This document shows, in pieces, positions 1 through 8,337 of a stretch of 41,887 nucleotides of DNA. This DNA is from JAWLCA01 sp050485905 (GTDB lineage Bacteria > Pseudomonadota > Alphaproteobacteria > Rhodobacterales > Rhodobacteraceae): the NCBI GenBank assembly GCA_050485905.1, contig JBJHCH010000016.1:1-41887 (forward strand). Direction: 5' to 3'. A model generated the notes under the pieces. It saw nothing but the letters and a program-made list of their open reading frames with translations, was not told the origin of the DNA and made no database searches. The translations under genes were made by a program, and so were the position numbers. How positions within the stretch are numbered: the stretch's first letter is position 1; each line of letters starts with the position of its first letter.

Positions 1-729
1 CCACAGGATGCCGAAGAACTGTCGACGGCGCGGCTGCACATGCTGCAGGCCGGCTACCGCTCGAAAGGCTCTGTCCGCACTTTCCATGCGATACAGTTCG
101 CCCTCGGGATCGGGTTCCTGCTTATTGGCCTGATCGTCGTCATGATCCGCAGCGCAACAGGCTCTGTCGACACCCAGTCGATGCTACTCACAGCCCTGCT
201 GCCCGGGTTGCTCGGTTACTACGCGCCTCGCTACTGGGTGAACAAGCGCCGCGCCGCCCGCCAGCAGGAGATACAGGACGGCTTTCCCGACTCGCTCGAC
301 ATGATGCTGGTGTGCGTGGAGGCCGGTCAGTCGCTCGACCAATCGATCCTGCGCGTCGCGCGAGAGATCAAGCCCGCCTATCCCGCACTGTCCGAAGAGT
401 TCGAGATCGTCAGCCAAGAGGTCAAGGCTGGGAAGGAGCGCACCCAAGTGCTTAAGGACATGTCCCGTCGTGCGGGCGTGGCGGATGTGGCCTCTTTCGT
501 CACCGTGCTGATCCAGTCCGCCAGCTTCGGCACGTCGATGTCGGACGCGCTCCGGGTCTACGCTTCGGAAATGCGCGACAAGCGAGTGATGCGGGCCGAG
601 GAGAAGGCCAACGTTCTGCCAACCAAGCTGACGCTCGGAACGATGATGTTTACAGTGCCACCGCTTCTGATCATTCTGATCGGGCCGTCGGTCCACGGCA
701 TCATGGAAACCATGGGCAACATGCGCTGA
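1..729 (+). CDS. tadC: TadC, Tad pilus inner-membrane protein (5' end outside window)
   Basis: The frame is open from the first base, so the start lies upstream of the window; the ATG at 40 is internal. TadC is one of two GspF-like inner-membrane platform proteins of the tight-adherence (Flp) pilus and works beside TadB and the TadA ATPase. Visible are a membrane segment (about 90-160 nt), a second hydrophobic stretch (about 180-230), a cytoplasmic T2SSF domain containing FPDSLDMMLVCVEAGQSLDQ, and a C-terminal membrane segment ending in LLIILIGPSVHGIMETM. The FPDSLDMMLVCVEAGQ form is typical of TadC rather than TadB. tadD follows after 5 bp on the same strand, as in alphaproteobacterial tad loci. 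Confidence 0.9.
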   Translation, partial: PQDAEELSTARLHMLQAGYRSKGSVRTFHAIQFALGIGFLLIGLIVVMIRSATGSVDTQSMLLTALLPGLLGYYAPRYWVNKRRAARQQEIQDGFPDSLDMMLVCVEAGQSLDQSILRVAREIKPAYPALSEEFEIVSQEVKAGKERTQVLKDMSRRAGVADVASFVTVLIQSASFGTSMSDALRVYASEMRDKRVMRAEEKANVLPTKLTLGTMMFTVPPLLIILIGPSVHGIMETMGNMR

Positions 730-734
730 TCTAG

Positions 735-1310
735 ATGCTTCGATCCCCTAGCGGCCCGGTTCTTGCCGCTCTGATACTGATGGCCTGCCAACCGGCGGGC
801 CTGTCCACCGAACGGGTTGGGCCGGACGCGCCTCCCGGCACGGCGCTCGTGCGAGATGCGGTCGACGGGCTTCAGGTCGGGCACCGATTGATGGCGGCGG
901 GCGAATACGACCTTGCACTACGCGCCTACCACCGCGCAGCGGGTGAGGTCGGGGTGAACGCCGATGTGTTGTCCGCAATCGGGTCGGCCAACCTGAGATT
1001 GGGTCGACTGGGCCAAGCCGAGCAGTATCTGCGCCGTGCAATAGAGGATGATCAGCGGTTCGTGCCAGCACACAACAACCTTGGCGTCGTTCTGATGGAA
1101 CGCGGCCGGATCGGAGAGGCGCGGCGGGTGTTCCAGCTTGCCTTTGCGCTGGACAGTGGCGCCTCGCCCGAGATCCGCGAGAACCTGCGCCGCGCCATCG
1201 CCGCACAGGAGGCAGGCCCGCCAGAGCCCACGCCGCAGCCGCTCCGCCTGTTGCGCCGCGGGCCGGCCGAGGTTCTGCTGCTTACAACGCCCGAGGCGGA
1301 AGTTCCCTGA
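735..1310 (+). CDS. tadD: TadD, TPR lipoprotein of the Tad pilus
   Basis: The 191-residue product starts with a lipoprotein signal peptide, with lipobox LMAC at residues 15-18. Two to three tetratricopeptide-type helical pairs follow (about residues 50-150; for example SANLRLGRLGQAEQYLRRAI and HNNLGVVLMERGRIGEARRV). TadD-type TPR lipoproteins sit at the outer or inner membrane and are needed for Flp pilus assembly, probably as assembly factors for the secretin. The start is 5 bp after tadC, so the two are almost certainly co-transcribed and this is the last gene of the locus. The C-terminal 35 residues are Pro/Arg-rich and not conserved in appearance. The convergent folD gene ends only 6 bp away, leaving no room for a separate terminator. 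Confidence 0.85.
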   Translation: MLRSPSGPVLAALILMACQPAGLSTERVGPDAPPGTALVRDAVDGLQVGHRLMAAGEYDLALRAYHRAAGEVGVNADVLSAIGSANLRLGRLGQAEQYLRRAIEDDQRFVPAHNNLGVVLMERGRIGEARRVFQLAFALDSGASPEIRENLRRAIAAQEAGPPEPTPQPLRLLRRGPAEVLLLTTPEAEVP

Positions 1311-1316
1311 CGCGGA

Positions 1317-2198
1317 TCAGGCGGTCAGCCCCTCAGGCTCTTGCAGATTGTTGGCGCGGCAGCAGGCGGTCAGCGTATTTGCCAACAGGCAGGCAATGGT
1401 CATCGGCCCCACACCGCCGGGCACCGGGGTGATTGCGCCGGCCACCTGCACGGCGCTGGCGAAATCAACGTCTCCCACCAGTCGGTTCTTACCGTCCCGC
1501 ACCACCCGGTTGATACCGACATCGATCACAGTTGCACCGGGCTTGATCCAGTCGCCGGGTATCATCTCAGGCCTTCCCACCGCGGCAATCAGGATATCCG
1601 CGCGCCGGCAAGTCGCGGCCAGATCGCGGGTGCGGGAGTGCGCGATGGTCACGGTGCAACTGTCTGCCAGCAATAGTTGCGCCATCGGTTTGCCCACGAT
1701 GTTCGACCGCCCAACCACCACAGCCTCCATGTCCGAAAGCGTCCCATGCAGGTCGCGTAGCAGCATCAGGCAGCCTAGCGGCGTACAAGGCACCATCGCC
1801 TTCTGCCCCGTCGCCAGTAGCCCGACGTTCGAGATATGGAACCCGTCCACATCCTTGGCGGGGTCGATCGCGTTGATCACCAACTCCGCGTTCAGATGGG
1901 CGGGCAGCGGAAGTTGTACAAGGATGCCATGGACTGCTGGATCGGCGTTCAGTTGCGCGACCAGCGCCAGCAGAGTGGCTTGGTCAGCGTCGGCCGGCAA
2001 CCGATGCTCGAAGCTCGCCATACCCGCTTCGGCCGTCTGGCGGCCCTTGTTCCGCACATAGACCTCGGACGCCGGATCGTCGCCGACCAGAACCACGGCA
2101 AGACCCGGCACGATATCGCGCAGCCGCGCCACGTTCTCCGCAACCCGCGCACGCACCTGCTCGGCGAATGCCTTGCCGTCGATCAAACGTGCCGTCAC
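1317..2198 (-). CDS. folD: FolD, methylene-THF dehydrogenase / methenyl-THF cyclohydrolase
   Basis: A bifunctional cytosolic enzyme that interconverts 5,10-methylene-THF, 5,10-methenyl-THF and 10-formyl-THF using NADP. The 293-residue length is normal for bacterial FolD. Tyr47 and Lys51 in SEVYVRNKGRQTAE form the cyclohydrolase active site. The folate-site motif VQLPLPAHLN is at about 93-102, the dinucleotide loop GRSNIVGKPMAQLLL at about 162-176, and PVPGGVGPMT near the C-terminus. The ATG overlaps the stop of the chorismate mutase gene by 4 bp (ATGA), indicating translational coupling. The gene is third in the fhs - aroQ - folD transcript, which makes a formate-to-C1-THF module. Confidence 0.97.
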   Translation of the reverse strand: MTARLIDGKAFAEQVRARVAENVARLRDIVPGLAVVLVGDDPASEVYVRNKGRQTAEAGMASFEHRLPADADQATLLALVAQLNADPAVHGILVQLPLPAHLNAELVINAIDPAKDVDGFHISNVGLLATGQKAMVPCTPLGCLMLLRDLHGTLSDMEAVVVGRSNIVGKPMAQLLLADSCTVTIAHSRTRDLAATCRRADILIAAVGRPEMIPGDWIKPGATVIDVGINRVVRDGKNRLVGDVDFASAVQVAGAITPVPGGVGPMTIACLLANTLTACCRANNLQEPEGLTA

Positions 2199-2506
2199 TG
2201 TCCGCCCTCCCTTGGCTCACCCAGAACCTGCGCCTCTCGTGCTATCGACCAGTCGATCAACTGGCGCCAAAGTCGCTCTGCCAGATCGGGATCCAGCCCC
2301 TCTTGCTCCGCGCGCGCGCGGACATGGGACACGACCTCCTCGACCCTGACGGGGATGCGCGCCGGCAGGTCGATGTCCAGCTTGATCTCTGACGCGCGGT
2401 CTATGTAGCCCGCGCGCCGGGCCAGCAGCGCCACAAGCCTTGCGTCCAATTCGTCAATGGCGGCGCGCAGTTCGGTCATGTCGCGGCACTGCTCGGGCGG
2501 TTTCAT
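2195..2506 (-). CDS. Chorismate mutase, AroQ type
   Basis: A small all-helical protein of 103 residues that matches the AroQ chorismate mutase fold, converting chorismate to prephenate for Phe/Tyr synthesis. Visible features are the N-terminal TELRAAIDELDARLVALLAR helix with the active-site Arg, a second basic stretch (RRAGYIDRASEIK), and a C-terminal helix with LWRQLIDWSIARE. The start at 2506 is preferred because GAGG lies 6 bases upstream of it; an in-frame ATG at 2524 is also possible. It is a free-standing enzyme, not fused to prephenate dehydratase. Its place between fhs and folD, with a 4-bp overlap to folD, is not explained by pathway logic. A salicylate-forming isochorismate-pyruvate lyase of the same fold is a less likely alternative. 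Confidence 0.88.
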   Translation of the reverse strand: MKPPEQCRDMTELRAAIDELDARLVALLARRAGYIDRASEIKLDIDLPARIPVRVEEVVSHVRARAEQEGLDPDLAERLWRQLIDWSIAREAQVLGEPREGGQ

Positions 2507-2575
2507 GACGCTCCTCGACAACATCCCCTCAGGAGCGATCTAGCGCCCCCGACCGGGCGCCGCAACGCGAACCGG

Positions 2576-4252
2576 TCAGAACAGCCCCTCGACCCGGCCG
2601 TCAACGTCCAACCGGATTGTTTCTGCCGCCGGCGCCCGCGGCAGGCCGGGCATCGTCATGATCTCGCCGCAGATCGCCACGATGAAGCCCGCCCCGGCCG
2701 ACAGCCGCACCTCACGCACCGGAACGGAATGGCCCGTCGGCGCACCGCGCAGGTTCGGGTCGGTCGAGAAACTGTATTGCGTCTTGGCCATGCAGACCGG
2801 CAGATGACCGTAACCGGCTGCCTCCCATGCCTTCAACTGATCCCGGATCGACTTGTCGGCGAGCACTTCGTCGGCATGATAGATGCGCTTGGAGATAGCC
2901 TCGATCTTTTCAAAAAGCGACATATCGTCGGGATAGAGTGGGGCAAAGTTCGCCACACCTGAATCGGCAAGCTCGGCCACGCGACGGGCAAGAACCTCGA
3001 TACCTTCGCTTCCTTTCGCCCAGTGCTGGCAAAGGATTGCCTCCGCGCCTTGAGATGCGACGTACTCCTTGACCGCAGCGATCTCGGCATCCGTATCGGT
3101 TACGAAGTGGTTGATCGCCACCACTACCGGAACGCCAAAGGATTTCACATTTCCGATGTGACGGCCGAGGTTGGCGCAGCCCTTCCGCACGGCCTCGACA
3201 TTCTCGGCCCCGAGGTCGGCCTTCGCCACGCCGCCGTTCATCTTCATCGCGCGCACCGTGGCGACGATCACCGCCGCTGACGGCGACAGCCCGGCCTTGC
3301 GACACTTGATGTCGAAGAATTTCTCTGCCCCCAGATCGGCGCCGAAGCCGGCCTCGGTCACGACATAGTCGGCAAGACGCAACGCTGTCATGGTCGCGAT
3401 CACCGAGTTGCAGCCGTGGGCGATATTGGCGAATGGCCCGCCATGCACGAAGGCGGGGTTGTTTTCCAGCGTCTGCACCAGGTTTGGCTGCATCGCATCT
3501 TTCAGAAGAACGGTCATCGCGCCCTCGGCCTTCAGGTCGCGGCAATAGACCGGGGTCTTGTCGCGCCGGTAGGCGACGACGATGTCGCCCAGCCGTGCCT
3601 GCAGATCGTCCAGATCGCGCGCCAGGCAAAGGATCGCCATGACCTCGGACGCGACGGTGATGTCGAACCCGGTCTGGCGCGAAAAGCCGTTGGCCACGCC
3701 ACCCAGCCCCACAACCATGTCGCGCAGCGCCCGGTCGTTCATGTCCATCACCCGGCGCCAGACGATGCGGCGCTGGTCGATATCCAGTGCGTTGCCCCAG
3801 TAGATGTGGTTGTCGATCATCGCCGACAGCAGGTTGTGGGCGCTGGTGATGGCGTGGAAGTCCCCAGTGAAATGCAGGTTCATCTCTTCCATCGGGACGA
3901 CCTGCGCATAGCCGCCGCCCGCCGCGCCACCCTTCATCCCGAAGTTCGGGCCGAGCGATGCCTCGCGGATGCAGACCACGGCCTTCTTGCCGATCCGGTT
4001 CAGCCCGTCGCCAAGGCCCACGGTCGTGGTGGTCTTGCCCTCGCCCGCGGGCGTCGGGTTGATCGCGGTCACAAGGATCAGTTTGCCCTGCGGGCGGTCC
4101 GACAGGGCGCGGATGAAGTCCTGCCCGACCTTGGCCTTGTCGTGACCATAGGGCTGCAGGTGTTCAGACGGGATGCCCAGTTTCGCGCCGATCTCCAGGA
4201 TCGGCTTCTTCTGCGCCTCGCGTGCGATCTCGATGTCGGTCTTGAATGCCAT
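2576..4252 (-). CDS. fhs: Formate--tetrahydrofolate ligase
   Basis: Makes 10-formyl-THF from formate, THF and ATP in the cytosol. The P-loop PTPAGEGKTTTT is at about residues 66-77, and the 558-residue length is standard for the family. The start at 4252 (MAFKTDIEIAREAQ) is chosen because GGAGG sits 5 bases upstream and family members begin this way; an ATG 12 bases further upstream would place the SD inside the gene. It is the first gene of the C1 operon, with chorismate mutase and folD following on the same strand. The reverse reaction could also release formate and ATP from C1 units made during methyl-group catabolism. Confidence 0.97.
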   Translation of the reverse strand: MAFKTDIEIAREAQKKPILEIGAKLGIPSEHLQPYGHDKAKVGQDFIRALSDRPQGKLILVTAINPTPAGEGKTTTTVGLGDGLNRIGKKAVVCIREASLGPNFGMKGGAAGGGYAQVVPMEEMNLHFTGDFHAITSAHNLLSAMIDNHIYWGNALDIDQRRIVWRRVMDMNDRALRDMVVGLGGVANGFSRQTGFDITVASEVMAILCLARDLDDLQARLGDIVVAYRRDKTPVYCRDLKAEGAMTVLLKDAMQPNLVQTLENNPAFVHGGPFANIAHGCNSVIATMTALRLADYVVTEAGFGADLGAEKFFDIKCRKAGLSPSAAVIVATVRAMKMNGGVAKADLGAENVEAVRKGCANLGRHIGNVKSFGVPVVVAINHFVTDTDAEIAAVKEYVASQGAEAILCQHWAKGSEGIEVLARRVAELADSGVANFAPLYPDDMSLFEKIEAISKRIYHADEVLADKSIRDQLKAWEAAGYGHLPVCMAKTQYSFSTDPNLRGAPTGHSVPVREVRLSAGAGFIVAICGEIMTMPGLPRAPAAETIRLDVDGRVEGLF

Positions 4253-4357
4253 CCCTGCCTCCATTCCGGGCGTGCCCTGTCGGGTCGGTCATATCCGGCG
4301 ATGCCGACCGGCACAGCAGCGTTTCCGACCAATCCCGCGCCGGAACCGCCAGTCGCG

Positions 4358-4957
4358 TCAACCGGCGTGGATGGTGGCCAGATGTGGCCAGGCGGGCTGA
4401 TCGGGGATGTGCAGCCGGATACGGTCTCCGCGCTTCAGCATCCCCTCGCGCTCCACCCAGGCGGTGATCCCGCGCCGACCCTTTGCCGCGGCCTTGAACT
4501 TCCGCCCGAAACCGGGCGCCGCGGCCTCAATGACCGGGGCCGGCAGGGTGCAGGGGCGGTTCTCCATGTCGACGACCAGTGTCGCACCACCCTCCGCCTG
4601 CAGGCGCGATGACGGCGGGACCAGCGTGAAATCGGGGATGCCGTCGATCACCATCGACGCGCCCAGCCAGGCGGGGTCCAGCGCCGACAGTCCCATCTCT
4701 GCCGCAATCGCCGCAAGATCGCCCGCGCCGAGGATCGAGAACTGGCGGACATTCCGGATTTCGGTTCCGCGCGGATACTGCGCGGCGACGCGCGAGCAGG
4801 ACGGGCGGGTCAGCCCGCCATGATCCTCGCCCTCAGGCCCCGCGAACAGCGCCATCAGTGCGTCCACCGGTTCCGCCTGAAGGCTGGCCGCTCGCTCCGA
4901 TACTCGCCCCAGCCAGGCGATGGTCCCGGTAAAATCAGTCGGCATCAGGGCGGGCAT
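4358..4957 (-). CDS. MOSC-domain protein
   Basis: The 199-residue product carries a MOSC domain (molybdenum cofactor sulfurase C-terminal type). A conserved Cys occurs in GGLTRPSCSRVAAQYPRGTE, and a basic C-terminal segment GRRGITAWVEREGMLKRGDR matches the family pattern. Stand-alone MOSC proteins are thought to handle sulfur for Mo-enzymes or act in YiiM/YcbX-like reduction of N-hydroxylated compounds; which applies here cannot be told. The start at 4957 has GAGG 6 bases upstream, and longer starts lack a plausible RBS. It is downstream of the ftsH terminator hairpin, so it probably has its own promoter. The fhs gene follows after about 105 bp on the same strand. Confidence 0.8.
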   Translation of the reverse strand: MPALMPTDFTGTIAWLGRVSERAASLQAEPVDALMALFAGPEGEDHGGLTRPSCSRVAAQYPRGTEIRNVRQFSILGAGDLAAIAAEMGLSALDPAWLGASMVIDGIPDFTLVPPSSRLQAEGGATLVVDMENRPCTLPAPVIEAAAPGFGRKFKAAAKGRRGITAWVEREGMLKRGDRIRLHIPDQPAWPHLATIHAG

Positions 4958-5037
4958 GGCATCCTCTGGCGGTGAAACGCGCCGACACTGCCGCGAAGCC
5001 CGCGGAACGACAAGCAGCAATTCGGTAACTCCAAATG

Positions 5038-5079
5038 TGAAACGCCCCGGCGGCCATCATGGTCCGCCGGGGCGTTTCA
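5038..5079 (-). terminator. Strong hairpin after ftsH
   Basis: A perfect 16-bp inverted repeat (arms 5038-5053 and 5064-5079, core CGCCCCGGCGG) has a 10-base loop. It lies 26 bp past the ftsH stop on the minus strand. It should end the long tol-pal-ftsH transcript and insulate the MOSC gene. There is no long T-run after it on the minus strand. Confidence 0.8.
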
Positions 5080-5105
5080 GGAACTAGTCGCCAGTTGTGC
5101 CCGGC

Positions 5106-7028
5106 TCAGGCGCTTGGTTCGGGCTCCAGCCCGCTTCCGGGCTTGCGGCCGCGCGGCTTCGACGTCTTCGGAATCGCCGTGACACTGGGCGTGTCGCCAC
5201 CACTGGGCGCATCGTCAGCGTCATCGCCACGATCCAGCGGTTCGCCACGGATCACCTTCATGATCTCCGGCCCGGTCAGCGTCTCGTATTCCAGCAGCCC
5301 ATTTGCCAGCCTGTGCAGGTCATCGATCTTCTCGGTCAGGATACGCTTGGCGGTCGCATAGCCTTCATCCACGATCTTGCGCACCTCGGCGTCGATCTCG
5401 CGCTGGGTGTCAGGGCTGGCGCTGGGGCCCGACGAATAGTTGCCAAGGAAGCTCTGCTGCTCGTTGGCATAGTCGATGTTGCCCAGCTTGTCCGACATAC
5501 CGAACTGCGTGACCATCGCGCGGGCGATCTTGCTCACCTGCTGGATGTCGGATGTCGCGCCGGAGGTCACATTGTCCTCGCCAAAGATCAACTCCTCGGC
5601 CACCTTGCCGCCCATCGCCATGGCGACCTTGGACTTGTACTTGGTCTTGGTCACCGACAACTGGTCACGCTCCGGCAGGCTGAGCACCAGCCCCAGCGCA
5701 CGGCCACGCGGGATGATCGTGGCCTTGTGGATCGGATCGTGCTGCGGGACGTTAAGGCCGACGATGGCATGCCCAGCCTCGTGATAGGCGGTCAGCTTCT
5801 TCTCGTCCTCGGTCATGACCATGGACCGCCGCTCGGCGCCCATCATCACCTTGTCCTTGGCGTTCTCGAAATCCTCCATCGTGACGAAGCGGCGGCCAAA
5901 GCGCGCGGCCATCAGCGCCGACTCGTTCACAAGGTTGGCAAGATCGGCCCCCGAGAAACCCGGCGTGCCGCGCGCGATGATGCGCAGATCCACATCCGGC
6001 CCCAGCGGCACCTTGCGGGCATGAACGCCGAGGATCTTCTCGCGCCCCTTGATGTCGGGGTTCGGCACCTGCACCTGACGGTCGAACCGGCCCGGGCGCA
6101 GCAGCGCAGGGTCCAGCACGTCAGGCCGGTTGGTCGCGGCGACGATGATGATGCCCTCGTTCGCCTCGAACCCGTCCATCTCGACCAGAAGCTGGTTCAG
6201 CGTCTGCTCGCGCTCGTCATTGCCGCCGCCGTAGCCCACGCCGCGCGACCGACCCACTGCATCAATCTCGTCGATGAACACGATGCAGGGCGCGTTCTTC
6301 TTTGCCTGTTCGAACATGTCGCGCACACGGGATGCACCGACACCCACGAACATCTCGACGAAGTCAGAACCAGAGATGGTGAAGAACGGCACTCCAGCCT
6401 CACCTGCGATGGCGCGGGCCAGCAGGGTCTTACCCGTTCCCGGCGGGCCGACCAGCAGCGCGCCTTTCGGGATCTTGCCGCCCAGACGGCTGAACTTCTG
6501 CGGGTTGCGCAGGAATTCGACGATCTCTTCCAACTCGTCCTTGGCCTCGTCGATCCCCGCCACATCGTCGAAGGTCACGCGACCGTGTTTCTCCGTCAGC
6601 AGTTTGGCGCGGGATTTTCCGAATCCCATCGCGCCGCCGCGTCCGCCACCCTGCATCCGGTTCATGAAGAAGATCCAGATCGCGATCAGGATCAGGAACG
6701 GCAGCCACAGCGACAGGATGGAGAAAAAGCCCGACTGTTGCTGCGGCCGCGCCTCGACTGATACATCCCGGGCGAGAAGCCGGTCGGTGATGTCGTCGCC
6801 ATCGGGGCGAATGGTCTGGTACTGCTGGCCATCCCTCCCGCGGATAAGGACTTTTTCGCCATCCAGCGTGACGCTAGCCACCTCTCCCGCATCGACGCGC
6901 TGCACGAATTCCGAATAGCTGATCGACCTCGATGCCATGGTGGACTGGCCACCACTGAACAGGTTGAACAACGCCAGGATCAATAGGAATAGCACGACCC
7001 AGAAGGCGATGTTTCTTGCGTTGCCCAC
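5106..7028 (-). CDS. ftsH: FtsH, membrane AAA+ zinc protease
   Basis: Hexameric ATP-dependent protease of the inner membrane that degrades misfolded membrane proteins and regulators such as sigma-32. In the 640-residue product there are membrane segments at about 7-25 and 101-121 around a small periplasmic domain. The AAA domain has Walker A GPPGTGKT (194-201), Walker B FIDEID (251-256) and the second region of homology RPDVLDPALLRPGRFDR. The zinc site is HEAGH (416-420) with a likely third ligand Asp494. The start is GTG, with AGGAG about 7 bases upstream. It follows tilS by about 73 bp, the usual alphaproteobacterial order, and is the last gene before a strong terminator. Confidence 0.98.
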   Translation of the reverse strand: MGNARNIAFWVVLFLLILALFNLFSGGQSTMASRSISYSEFVQRVDAGEVASVTLDGEKVLIRGRDGQQYQTIRPDGDDITDRLLARDVSVEARPQQQSGFFSILSLWLPFLILIAIWIFFMNRMQGGGRGGAMGFGKSRAKLLTEKHGRVTFDDVAGIDEAKDELEEIVEFLRNPQKFSRLGGKIPKGALLVGPPGTGKTLLARAIAGEAGVPFFTISGSDFVEMFVGVGASRVRDMFEQAKKNAPCIVFIDEIDAVGRSRGVGYGGGNDEREQTLNQLLVEMDGFEANEGIIIVAATNRPDVLDPALLRPGRFDRQVQVPNPDIKGREKILGVHARKVPLGPDVDLRIIARGTPGFSGADLANLVNESALMAARFGRRFVTMEDFENAKDKVMMGAERRSMVMTEDEKKLTAYHEAGHAIVGLNVPQHDPIHKATIIPRGRALGLVLSLPERDQLSVTKTKYKSKVAMAMGGKVAEELIFGEDNVTSGATSDIQQVSKIARAMVTQFGMSDKLGNIDYANEQQSFLGNYSSGPSASPDTQREIDAEVRKIVDEGYATAKRILTEKIDDLHRLANGLLEYETLTGPEIMKVIRGEPLDRGDDADDAPSGGDTPSVTAIPKTSKPRGRKPGSGLEPEPSA

Positions 7029-7076
7029 GCTGATCTCCTCAATCCCTGCGCCCAGAACCGGGCAGCAGCCTGTGCC

Positions 7077-7105
7077 TAAGATAGAGATATCGGCCGGGGG
7101 TTCAA
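7077..7105 (-). promoter_or_regulatory. Possible ftsH promoter
   Basis: On the minus strand, TTGAAC (7105-7100) and TATCTT (7083-7078) lie 16 bp apart in the tilS-ftsH gap, overlapping the tilS stop. This resembles a sigma-70 or sigma-32-like promoter that could give ftsH heat-responsive expression independent of the tol operon. It is a sequence match only. Confidence 0.35.
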
Positions 7106-8337
7106 TGCGCCTTGATCACCGACAGATAGTCGGCAAGCGTCAGCGCAGGCTCGGCAGTCCATTCCGCCGGTCCATCCAGCAGCGGCGCGGCAGCCAGATC
7201 GCCCCCCCGCCACACCGCCGGAGAGGCGAGCAGCGTCTCCTTCGGCACGCCAGCGGCCGCCCACCCTGGCCGCTCTGCCAGCCCAGACTTGCCCAGTGCG
7301 GCGACTGTCAGATCGGGTGCCTCGGGTCCGGTGACGCGCCATCGCCCGTCCCAGATCTCCCCGACCGCCGCCGTCACCCCGGCGACGGCCCGCGCCTCCC
7401 GCGTGAGGCGCCAGCCTTGCGGGTCAGAGGTGGCAATGCAGCCATGCAGCGTGCCGCCGCGCCCTGCCTCCAGCGCATCGACAAGGGTCGCAAGCGGGGC
7501 GTGGCGGGGGCGGTAGTCGGTGCCGGTGATCAACCGCAATCCATGCCCCACCAGCCGCTCGCGCACATCGCGCGGCTCGTCCAGAACCTCTGGCGAAAGG
7601 ACCAGATCCGCCCCTTCAACCCGCGCGATCTTCGCCGCCCGTGCCGCGATCAGCGCGGCCAGTGCCGCCCGCGCCGCATGCAGACGTTCCGCCGTCGCGG
7701 CCAGCTTCTCCGTGTCGATGCCCAGCGGTGCGAGCGCCGCCCGCGCCTTGGTGCGGTCGAACCGTGGGTCAGTGTTCGACGGATCTTCGGCCCAGCCGAT
7801 CCCCCGCGCCGTCAGCGCCGCACGCAGCCCGGCGCGCGTTTGCCCCAACAGCGGGCGCAGCCAGTCCACCGCATGATCACGCCGGCGCGCGGCCATCGCC
7901 GACAGCCCGTCCAGCCCCGAGCCGCGCGCCAGCCGCATCAGGAAGGTTTCGGCCAGATCGTCGCGGGTGTGACCCAGCGCCACCGCGCCGACACCCTGCC
8001 CCCGCGCCCAGTCCGCGATCAGCCCGTATCGCGCCCGCCGTGCAGCATCCTGCAGGTTGCCGTGCCCGTCCCAGCCGGTCCAGCGAAGGGTCACATGGGG
8101 AATCCCCAGCCGGCCGCACAGATCCGCCACCGCCTGTGCCTCGTCCGCTGACCCCGCGCGCAGCCCGTGATCGACCGTCACCGCCCGCATGTCGGCACCA
8201 CCCCATTCGGCAAGCAGAACCAGAAGCGCCGTGGAATCGCTGCCGCCGGATACGGCGACGCCCAGCCGTTCGGGCAGACCCTCGGGACAAAGCGCGGCCA
8301 GCGCCGCGCCAATCGCATCAGGGTCGATCAGTTGCAC
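7102..8337 (-). CDS. tilS: TilS, tRNA(Ile)-lysidine synthetase
   Basis: Modifies C34 of the CAU-anticodon tRNA(Ile) to lysidine so that it reads AUA and is charged with Ile; essential in most bacteria. The N-terminal PP-loop AVSGGSDSTALLVLL (SGGSDS at 30-35) binds ATP. Further family motifs are VDHGLR, GHTRDDLAETFLMRLARGSG and WAEDPSNTD. The 411-residue length fits a TilS with a short C-terminal domain. Its start overlaps the end of cpoB by 10 bp, so the two are co-translated. It sits between cpoB and ftsH as in other Rhodobacterales. Confidence 0.95.
   Translation of the reverse strand: MQLIDPDAIGAALAALCPEGLPERLGVAVSGGSDSTALLVLLAEWGGADMRAVTVDHGLRAGSADEAQAVADLCGRLGIPHVTLRWTGWDGHGNLQDAARRARYGLIADWARGQGVGAVALGHTRDDLAETFLMRLARGSGLDGLSAMAARRRDHAVDWLRPLLGQTRAGLRAALTARGIGWAEDPSNTDPRFDRTKARAALAPLGIDTEKLAATAERLHAARAALAALIAARAAKIARVEGADLVLSPEVLDEPRDVRERLVGHGLRLITGTDYRPRHAPLATLVDALEAGRGGTLHGCIATSDPQGWRLTREARAVAGVTAAVGEIWDGRWRVTGPEAPDLTVAALGKSGLAERPGWAAAGVPKETLLASPAVWRGGDLAAAPLLDGPAEWTAEPALTLADYLSVIKAH

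Noticed and set aside
1138..2061. Plus-strand frame overlapping tadD and folD
   Set aside because: Shadow of tadD in another frame and antisense of folD; Ser/Arg/Pro-rich with no motif.
5097..6761. Plus-strand frame of about 550 codons opposite ftsH
   Set aside because: Antisense of a strongly conserved gene; composition follows the ftsH codon pattern in another frame.
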